40,473 bases of DNA from Gammaproteobacteria bacterium (GTDB taxonomy: Bacteria; Pseudomonadota; Gammaproteobacteria; JAIEPX01): positions 1 through 40,473 of the forward strand of contig JAIEPX010000013.1 of NCBI GenBank assembly GCA_019748175.1, given 5' to 3'. A model generated the notes under the pieces. The model searched no databases and was not told the DNA's origin. It saw only the letters and a program-made list of their open reading frames with translations. This document shows positions 7,601 to 13,992 of this stretch, piece by piece (the first letter of the stretch is position 1; every line of letters begins with the position of its first letter). The position numbers and the translations under genes were made by a program.

Positions 7601-9995
7601 TGGTGGACTCGGTGCCAATACAATACTCACTGGTGCAGGTAATGATACGATTGTCTATCGTGTTTCGGATATTTCAGTCGATGCGGGTACCGGAAATGAT
7701 ACACTTTGGTTCAAAAACGATAATACTCATGCTGATTTACGCGGTACAACGGTTTTTCGAGAAATTGACACTATCGATTTAAGACCGATGCTCACGCTCA
7801 CAGGCAATACTGTTATGTTAGATGCGGCAACAATATTGTTAATGACTGATGCGAATAGTTTGATCGTCAATGGTGATGGGCATGATAAAGTGACAATATT
7901 TGCTGTGGAGAATTGGAATCCTACCAATGTTATCTTAGGTTACACAACATACACTTCTCATACTGGATCAGTAATCAACGTTGAAAATAATGTCGAAGTA
8001 TTTATTCAGCCTCGTCATCTCAGTGATTATATTGATGGTGTTCATGGATTTGCGTTAGATAGTGCTCCAATTAATGCCAACTTCTTAGGTCGAGGAGTCA
8101 CCATTGCTTCTGATATTAATGGCGATGGTTATGACGATTTACTGGTAGCAGTGCAAAATGTTCATTCATACATGGCAACCCCAGTTGCAGAAGCTGCATT
8201 ATTATTAGGTCAAACTACATTTCCAAGCGCGCATTTTGAAATTACAGATTCGGGTGTTATGGGTACGCAATTTTTCCCGATTACTGGTGATGGTTTCTTA
8301 GGACGATTTGTTTCTGGTGTTGGCGATTTTAATGGGGATGGCTATCATGATATGTTAATTGCACCGTATTATAACAAACATGCATATATTGTTTTTGGTG
8401 ATCCCGGTGGATTAGCCTCATCGGTAAGTTTACCTGCTCTTGGAAGTGCTGGCCTTGATATTTTTACTTCTGGACCCTCATTTTCAACAGGAACAGCAGT
8501 AGGTGATGTTAATGGTGATGGACTTGGCGATGTTCTCGTAGCAAATGGTAACACCGGATTTGGATACGTAGTACTAGGGAGTTTGTCACCACCCACATCA
8601 ATTGATGTGAGTACATTAAATGGTACGAATGGATTTAAAACAATGACGACAGGTTGGTCTGGTGTAGCTAATCAACTAGTATTTACAGGAGTCGATATTA
8701 ATGGTGATGGGTACTCCGATATTATTTCTAAGACAAATTCAAGTATTTTAGGGAAAGCTTATGTTTCAGTTATTTTAGGACATGCAACACCGTTTACTGC
8801 TACTGTAGATACGTCGACGTTGGTTCCAGGAACCGGTTTTCACATTTATAATTCTTCAGTATCTGGATATAATAGTACAGGTAAACAAATGGCAAGCATC
8901 GGCGATATTAATGGTGATGGTTATGATGATCTTGCGATTTCAGGCAAAGCTTCTTTTGGACAAGCAACAAATATTAACAACGCTGCACTTTATGTGATTT
9001 TTGGTGATCCAGCCTTTTCGGTCAGTGGTAATTTAGATGTTACTTCGCTGAATGGTGGGAATGGTTTTGGTTTGATTGCACCAACACAAAATTTCGCCTA
9101 CATCTCCTCTATTTCATTTGCGGGTGATGTTAATGGAGATGGAATAGCTGATTTTGCCTTTATAGATTCGCAAGCATTTGGAACAGGAGCAGTCTTTGTA
9201 ATCTTCGGAACTCAAGATCCTTTTACCCAAGTTGTTGATTATCTTCATTTGACACCCTCTGAAGGATTCGCTTTACAATTTGGGAATGGAATAGGTGGAA
9301 ATTTCTTGGGAGACGGCGGCGATCTCAATGGTGATGGTTTGAGTGATATTGTGCTGGGTAATCCGGGCAATTCTATTGGCGGTCAAAGTCAGGCTGGCTC
9401 AGCATACGTTGTCTTTGGTGATAATTCTTTTACAAATTCCATTTCTATCTTTGGCACACAGGGTGATGATACCCTTATTGCGAATACCAATAATGAAGTC
9501 ATTTACGGTGGTGCAGGTAATGACACAATCACAACATTTGGCGGAACTAATTTTATCAGTGGAGGAGCGGGTGCAGATATTATCAATGGAGGAACGGGTA
9601 ATGATAGAATCGTCTACGATAGTCACGATTTATCAGTCAATGGTGGCACGGGCACTGATACGTTGTGGTTAAGAGATGATTCAACGCTTGCTGATTTACG
9701 CGGAACAACTATTTTCACAGGTATAGATGCAATAGATCTTAGACCATTAAGATCATTGACAGGTAATGAAGCGGAGCTCGACCCTTCTACGGTCAATACA
9801 ATGTCGGATGCAAATTCATTAATCGTGAGTGGTGGGGCGCATGATAGTTTGATATTACATAATGATGGTGCTGATATTTGGAGTGCAGGTCCTGTGGTAT
9901 TAATCAGTGGAAATTTATATACCACCTATACGTCTGCACTGACAAGCTCAGTTGTTTATGGGGAAAATACTTTACACCAAGTCTCAATCGTTTGA
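4632..9995 (+). CDS. Giant FG-GAP (integrin-like) double-propeller RTX protein
   Basis: This is a 1787-residue protein with no Sec signal. In order it has: an N-terminal region of unknown fold (1-200); an Ig-like putative domain (about 206-290, LPAWLTFSHLAGG...LSGTP); a Thr/Gln/Glu-rich linker (about 400-480); and two tandem modules. Each module has seven calcium-binding FG-GAP blades of the type DVNGDGLGDF (about 493-946 and 1129-1596), an RTX block with GGAGNDTI-type nonapeptides (about 956-1006 and 1609-1659), and a ~110-residue tail containing DTLW, ADLRGTT and IDLRP. Seven blades is the number in an integrin alpha propeller. RTX repeats suggest calcium-dependent folding after type I secretion; no T1SS genes are visible here. 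The start has a strong GGAGGGG ribosome-binding site. It is most likely a surface adhesin or secreted factor; the substrate is unknown. The end overlaps tsaD by 12 bases, tail to tail. Confidence 0.88.
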   Translation: MNLLYVIRNHGEGGPKAELEPVLPGESIVVKPGDGIQCDVPFTEVSSVSRIDEDLQLIVSGSLPITFKHYFSTTSNQNSSIIQFQDQQFQVNELQKMMTIQFSVTDQNNTEHSLFLTPGSSVIVSAGEVFHLNAQDFEVKDLHRHGEDLMIQSHDKDENLIAVLSGFFKATEESSLTPQLKITDLKSDATKDIIVHPHSAIFQWEGEPLPIAVVGSLYGYYFQLKGPDRDNFILTAKTLEGSLPAWLTFSHLAGGSYFLSGTPTSANVGIHEIFIIAHGTQHEIGLHTEQSFELHIRNRDEVSTRSAVDDVAAAEFRKAGEMINADLFAGSILSVEQMSYLTMPEIAVMTALASINTQSMGQQFSSFSTPYELVENKGSIDQLIFNATSKIELEESKTPIETGVENNITNPELNQLFKVEPIILNQETTQETTTTAQTPEGQTANIETTPSTSEFKIMQNDIIAPTNDNTVQHNLLTLNLAPTLPPATFPLFVGVVDLPIYMDGIHGFALSNTGNFNALNATIVPNSDGYDSLLIANDGALSPYSRGFLISGQALFPADVPFTDPSQTMTSFNNNTISSPVSASGSAVHAVSDLNGDSINDFLITSVNGSPTYVVYGDAGGFPTNVSLASLGYGSPNTALKIFGANFVNAAGLGDVNGDHLGDVILSDPNGGLAYVIFSNVVFPNGFANFDINYLNTFPFLKGGFTITGLGAGNDAYQNVTGVNFTGDGVNDIFVGYYDSSTQISSIGVILGSTPSFATTVNVSSSGIVGANGFLITNSAASAGDVLINPTAIGNFIGNGFDDVALSSNNTVYVIFGSSSFLLATSFDVVSLNGSNGFALISPNPSNITSISYVADVNGDGLGDFAFVDSLAYGGQGAVYVIFGSISSFAPTIDYTQLTSSEGFVIQAASGILSTSVVGGGGDLNGDGLGDIVITSGGKEYIVFGSDFFNTITILGTQGNDIITGTTDDIIYGGAGSDNITALNGNNFIDGGLGANTILTGAGNDTIVYRVSDISVDAGTGNDTLWFKNDNTHADLRGTTVFREIDTIDLRPMLTLTGNTVMLDAATILLMTDANSLIVNGDGHDKVTIFAVENWNPTNVILGYTTYTSHTGSVINVENNVEVFIQPRHLSDYIDGVHGFALDSAPINANFLGRGVTIASDINGDGYDDLLVAVQNVHSYMATPVAEAALLLGQTTFPSAHFEITDSGVMGTQFFPITGDGFLGRFVSGVGDFNGDGYHDMLIAPYYNKHAYIVFGDPGGLASSVSLPALGSAGLDIFTSGPSFSTGTAVGDVNGDGLGDVLVANGNTGFGYVVLGSLSPPTSIDVSTLNGTNGFKTMTTGWSGVANQLVFTGVDINGDGYSDIISKTNSSILGKAYVSVILGHATPFTATVDTSTLVPGTGFHIYNSSVSGYNSTGKQMASIGDINGDGYDDLAISGKASFGQATNINNAALYVIFGDPAFSVSGNLDVTSLNGGNGFGLIAPTQNFAYISSISFAGDVNGDGIADFAFIDSQAFGTGAVFVIFGTQDPFTQVVDYLHLTPSEGFALQFGNGIGGNFLGDGGDLNGDGLSDIVLGNPGNSIGGQSQAGSAYVVFGDNSFTNSISIFGTQGDDTLIANTNNEVIYGGAGNDTITTFGGTNFISGGAGADIINGGTGNDRIVYDSHDLSVNGGTGTDTLWLRDDSTLADLRGTTIFTGIDAIDLRPLRSLTGNEAELDPSTVNTMSDANSLIVSGGAHDSLILHNDGADIWSAGPVVLISGNLYTTYTSALTSSVVYGENTLHQVSIV

Positions 9996-11003
9996 TAAGG
10001 GAATTGCAGATAATCGCCATTGTGGATTGATAGTAATTTTCAAATCTGATTTCTTTTCATATTTAAACTGTTGAAGTCCTGCATAGGCTACCATCGCACC
10101 ATTATCTGTGCAAAATTCTAAGCGAGGGAAATGCAATTGAATATTAAGTTCGTGAGCCATGAGTGCGAGTTCTTCTCGAAGCAATTGATTGGCGCTGACG
10201 CCACCAGAAACGACTAGCGCTGATAATCCTGTCTGTTGAATTGCGCGACGTGATTTAATGACGAGTGTGTCGATGATCGCTTTTTGAAAACTGGCGGCAA
10301 TATCAGGAAAAGTCGAAGGGTTAGTGCCTTCTTGATGAATTAAATTCGCAGCAAAAGTTTTAATTCCGCTAAAACTAAAATCTAATCCAGGTCTATCTGT
10401 CATAGGACGTGGAAAACGATAGCGTTGAGGATCTCCTGTTAAAGCGAGTGCTGCAATTTTTGGGCCACCAGGATAGGGCATACCGAGAATCCTTGCTGTT
10501 TTATCGAAAGCTTCGCCAACGGCATCATCTTGAGTTTCGCCTATAATAGAATATTTGCCCAGTTTTTCGACATGAATTAATGCACAATGACCACCAGAAA
10601 CTAAAAGCGCTAAGTGAGGAAAAGTAGGGGGATTTTCTTCAAGCATTGGCGCTAATAGATGAGCTTCTAAATGATTCACTGGAATAGCAGGAATATTTAA
10701 TGCATATGCTAAGCTGCGACCTACACAAGCGCCTACCATCAGTGCTCCTGCTAATCCAGGTCCAGCCGTATAAGCAATTCCTGACAGATCTGATAAGGCA
10801 ATTTCTTCATCGCTTAGAAGTTGAAGAATTAATGGCAATAATTTTTGGATTTGATCGCGGGAAGCCAGTTCAGGCACTACACCGCCAAATTCTTCATGCA
10901 ATGCAATTTGACTGTAAATTCGGTGTGCGATGAGCCCCGCAGCTTCGCTATACAGCGCTACGCCCGTTTCGTCACACGATGTTTCAATGCCTAAGATAAT
11001 CAT
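9984..11003 (-). CDS. tsaD: tRNA N6-adenosine threonylcarbamoyltransferase subunit TsaD
   Basis: TsaD (YgjD/Gcp) transfers the threonylcarbamoyl group to A37 of ANN-decoding tRNAs, working with TsaB and TsaE in the cytoplasm. The 339-residue product opens with MIILGIETSCDETGVALY, the family signature. It has the metal-binding HLEAH (H111, H115), LLVSGGHC, VSGGVSANQLLRE and DNGAMVAYAG. E. coli TsaD has 337 residues. I chose the ATG at 11003 because the family begins there; a GTG at 11018 would add five residues and has a slightly better purine stretch upstream, so the start is not certain. The 3' end overlaps the end of the convergent adhesin gene by 12 bases. Confidence 0.95.
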   Translation of the reverse strand: MIILGIETSCDETGVALYSEAAGLIAHRIYSQIALHEEFGGVVPELASRDQIQKLLPLILQLLSDEEIALSDLSGIAYTAGPGLAGALMVGACVGRSLAYALNIPAIPVNHLEAHLLAPMLEENPPTFPHLALLVSGGHCALIHVEKLGKYSIIGETQDDAVGEAFDKTARILGMPYPGGPKIAALALTGDPQRYRFPRPMTDRPGLDFSFSGIKTFAANLIHQEGTNPSTFPDIAASFQKAIIDTLVIKSRRAIQQTGLSALVVSGGVSANQLLREELALMAHELNIQLHFPRLEFCTDNGAMVAYAGLQQFKYEKKSDLKITINPQWRLSAIPLSND

Positions 11004-11072
11004 AATCAAATAGTACACTATTTCTCAAAAATTTAAGAGATTTTGCGTCACAATCGGTCGACTAAGTCATAT

Positions 11073-13025
11073 TCAGTCTTGGAGTTCCCGGCGATCACGG
11101 AAATAGTCTAATGCTTCCGGATTAGCCAGGGCGTCGATATTTTTCACGGCTTTACCAGCTACCACATTCTGAACCGCCAGTTCAACAATTTTGCCGCTGA
11201 CGGTGCGAGGGATATCGGGAACACTGAGAATCTTCGCGGGTACATGATGAGGTGAGAGTTGCAGTTTGATTGTTTGACGAATATTTGCGATCAGATCTTC
11301 AGTTAAGAGACAATTCTCGCGCATTTTTACAAATAAAATGATGCGAACGTCATTTTTGTAGGGTTGTCCAATCGCGATACTTTCCATAATTTCGGGAAAT
11401 TGTTCAACCTCTCTGTAGATCTCTGCCGTACCGATGCGAATTCCACCGGGTTTCAACAAAGTATCAGAGCGACCGTAAATAATTAATCCTCCGTGTTTAG
11501 TGATTTGAGCATAATCCCCATGCGTCCACACGTTGGGAAATTGTTCAAAATAAGCCCGATGAAATAATTGCCCGTCCTTATCATTCCAAAAATAAATGGG
11601 CATTGCAGGAAAAGGTTTTGTGCAAACAAGTTCACCTTTTTGATCGATAAGAGAATGACCGTCATCGTCAAATATTTCTACAGCCAAACCTAATCCTATA
11701 CATTGAAGTTCGCCGTGGTAAACAGGTAAATTGGGATTTCCGAGTGCAAAGCAGGAGATAATATCAGTGCCGCCAGAAATAGAAGACAAACGCACATCGG
11801 ATTTAATTTTTTCATAAACAAAATCATAATTGGATGAAACTAAAGGGGATCCGGTAGACAAAATAGTGCGCAGTGAAGTCAGCGAATGAGAGAGGTGAGG
11901 TTGTAGTCCGACTTTTTCTACAGAAGTTAAAAATTTTGCACTCGTGCCAAAGATGCTAATTTTTTCTGCATCAATCAAATCAAATAATCGAGAGGGTCTT
12001 GGGTGTAACGGTGAACCATCGTAAAGCACAACGGTTGCTCCTACCGCCAAACTAGAGACTAACCAATTCCACATCATCCAGCCGCAGGTGGTGTAGTAGG
12101 TAATAGTATCTTCTTCGCGTAAATCTGTGTGTAAAATGAGTTCTTTGAGATGTTGAAGCAGCGTTCCTCCAGCGCCATGCGTAATACATTTTGGTACACC
12201 TGTGGTACCTGATGAAAATAAAATATAAAGGGGATGATCAAAAGGCAATTCTTCAAAAGAGTCTATTTCATACGATGTATTCACTAAGTTTTCAAATAAT
12301 ACTGACTTTTTTATGTTGCTAATGTCGGGATCAGTGTTAAGGCTTGGCACAATAATAATGTGTTCAAGTGAGGGTAAATTTTCTTGAAGTGCGATAATAT
12401 TTGAAAGCGTAGAGTGTTGTTTACCATTATACAATTGACCATCGCAGGCAAACAATATTTTAGGTGTTATTTGTTGAAATCGATCATAAACGCCGTGGTA
12501 TCCAAAATCTGGCGAGCAAGAAGACCAAATCGCACCTAAACTCGTTGTCGCAAGCATGGCAATAATGGTTTCAGGTCGGTTGGGTAAATAGCCCGCTACA
12601 CGATCGCCGATTTTCACTCCCCTTTTTTTTAATTGATAGGCTAAGCGACGAACGTGTTGATTTAATTCAGCATAAGTGAGTGTTGTGCGTACACTCTTTT
12701 CATTTTGAAAAATGAGTGCTGTTTTATTTGATTGATGTCGTAATAAATGACGCGCAAAATTAAGTCGTGCACCCTCAAACCATTTTGCACCTGGCATTCG
12801 TTCAGAATTAATTAAAACGTGTGTCCACGGTGTGGAAAATTCAACTCCGGTAAATTTAACGAGTTCAACCCAGAAATCTTGAGAATGTGTGATCGACCAC
12901 TGATGCAAAGATTGATAATCAGAAAAATGCTGCCCACAATTTCTGTTCACCTGTGACATAAAAGCCGTCATTTGAGACTGTGCGATGGTCTCAGCGGAAG
13001 GTCTCCAAATCGGGTCAGTCATCAT
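11073..13025 (-). CDS. aacS: Acetoacetyl-CoA synthetase (acetoacetate-CoA ligase)
   Basis: This is a 650-residue ANL-superfamily enzyme. The adenylate-binding loop ILFSSGTTGVPK lies near residue 270. YTTCGWMMWNWL follows, and the C-terminal IPRTVSGKIVELAV holds the catalytic lysine. Length, the N-terminal block (FWVELVKFTGVEFS) and the GKIVE ending fit acetoacetate-CoA ligase better than acetyl-CoA synthetase. It activates acetoacetate to acetoacetyl-CoA with ATP. The start codon overlaps the stop of the upstream HMG-CoA lyase gene by 4 bases, so the two are translationally coupled: the lyase makes acetoacetate and this enzyme returns it to CoA metabolism. Confidence 0.92.
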   Translation of the reverse strand: MMTDPIWRPSAETIAQSQMTAFMSQVNRNCGQHFSDYQSLHQWSITHSQDFWVELVKFTGVEFSTPWTHVLINSERMPGAKWFEGARLNFARHLLRHQSNKTALIFQNEKSVRTTLTYAELNQHVRRLAYQLKKRGVKIGDRVAGYLPNRPETIIAMLATTSLGAIWSSCSPDFGYHGVYDRFQQITPKILFACDGQLYNGKQHSTLSNIIALQENLPSLEHIIIVPSLNTDPDISNIKKSVLFENLVNTSYEIDSFEELPFDHPLYILFSSGTTGVPKCITHGAGGTLLQHLKELILHTDLREEDTITYYTTCGWMMWNWLVSSLAVGATVVLYDGSPLHPRPSRLFDLIDAEKISIFGTSAKFLTSVEKVGLQPHLSHSLTSLRTILSTGSPLVSSNYDFVYEKIKSDVRLSSISGGTDIISCFALGNPNLPVYHGELQCIGLGLAVEIFDDDGHSLIDQKGELVCTKPFPAMPIYFWNDKDGQLFHRAYFEQFPNVWTHGDYAQITKHGGLIIYGRSDTLLKPGGIRIGTAEIYREVEQFPEIMESIAIGQPYKNDVRIILFVKMRENCLLTEDLIANIRQTIKLQLSPHHVPAKILSVPDIPRTVSGKIVELAVQNVVAGKAVKNIDALANPEALDYFRDRRELQD

Positions 13026-13915
13026 TCACCCATAGCCTGAGCCACCTTGGAACGAGGTAAGCGATTAAGCAACGCTGCGACACTGTGGCTGATGCGCACG
13101 AGTGCCTTTAAATCAGTCCCATGTTCGATGTTTAAGCCATCCAGCAAATACACCACATCTTCAGTAGCCACATTCCCCGAAGCGCCAGGAGCATAGGGAC
13201 AACCTCCTAGCCCACCGATGGAACTATCGATGGTACTGATACCTAATGATAAACACGCATAAATATTTGCCAACGCTTGTCCGTAGGTATCATGAAAATG
13301 AACTGCTAAATGTTCGAGTGGTAGGTTTTCAGCGACAGTACTCACCAGTTGCTTGGCTTTTTCGGGTGTTCCCACCCCAATAGTATCCCCCAAAGAAACC
13401 TCATAACAGCCCATTTGATAAAGAGCTGTTGCAACGCGAGTGACTGCTGAAGGGGCAATTTCACCCTCAAAAGGACAGCCTAGAACACAGGAAACATAGC
13501 CTCGAACGCGTATTTTTGAGCTTAAAGCCCCTTTGATAACGCTTTCATAGCGTTCCAAGCTCTCAGCGATGGTGCAGTTGATATTTTTTTGAGAGAAAGT
13601 TTCGGAAGCGGCGGCAAAGACCGCGATATCTTGGCAACCCGCTTCAAGTGCCTCCTCTAGGCCACGTAGATTGGGTACCAAAACGGGAAAGTGGTGAGAC
13701 CCAGTTTTATCAAGAGATTGCAATACCTCGCCGGAGTTGGCCATTTGGGGCACCCACTTCGGTGAGACAAAGCTACCAGCCTCAATGTTCCGTAGCCCAG
13801 CTTGGGCCAAATCCCGTATTAATTGAATTTTCTGGGCGGCAGTCAGCACGGTAGGCTCGTTTTGCAGGCCATCCCGGGGTCCTACTTCTATTATGGTCAC
13901 CTGTTTAGGGAACAT
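13022..13915 (-). CDS. mvaB: Hydroxymethylglutaryl-CoA lyase
   Basis: HMG-CoA lyase cleaves HMG-CoA to acetoacetate and acetyl-CoA, the last step of leucine breakdown. The 297-residue protein opens VTIIEVGPRDGLQNEP, typical of the DRE-TIM metallolyase family. It contains AVHFHDTYGQALANI (metal-binding His pair) and the HMGL signature around GGLGGCPYAPGASGNVATED with the catalytic Cys. The frame stays open 20 codons upstream, but the ATG at 13915 has AAGGA 10 bases before it and matches the family start, so I chose it. It is the first gene of a two-gene operon with aacS. The upstream steps of leucine degradation are not in this window; exogenous or host HMG-CoA/leucine as a source is speculation. 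Confidence 0.94.
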   Translation of the reverse strand: MFPKQVTIIEVGPRDGLQNEPTVLTAAQKIQLIRDLAQAGLRNIEAGSFVSPKWVPQMANSGEVLQSLDKTGSHHFPVLVPNLRGLEEALEAGCQDIAVFAAASETFSQKNINCTIAESLERYESVIKGALSSKIRVRGYVSCVLGCPFEGEIAPSAVTRVATALYQMGCYEVSLGDTIGVGTPEKAKQLVSTVAENLPLEHLAVHFHDTYGQALANIYACLSLGISTIDSSIGGLGGCPYAPGASGNVATEDVVYLLDGLNIEHGTDLKALVRISHSVAALLNRLPRSKVAQAMGE

Positions 13916-13928
13916 CCGTTTATCCTTT

Positions 13929-13945
13929 CTTAAGAATCTGTTAAG
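13929..13945 (+). promoter_or_regulatory. PmrA-box-like site in the mvaB / Ulp-like divergent region
   Basis: CTTAAG-AATCT-GTTAAG matches the published PmrA consensus YTTAAK-N5-YTTAAK at all but one specified position. It lies 47 bases upstream of the chosen start of the Ulp-like protease gene and inside the leader of mvaB. In Legionella and Coxiella, PmrA activates many type IV effector genes. A weak -10 (GATAAT around 13962-13967) follows. Chance matches are possible in AT-rich DNA. Confidence 0.4.
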
Positions 13946-13992
13946 ATCATGATGATAACATGATAATTTATGCAACGAATGAGGAAAAGTCC

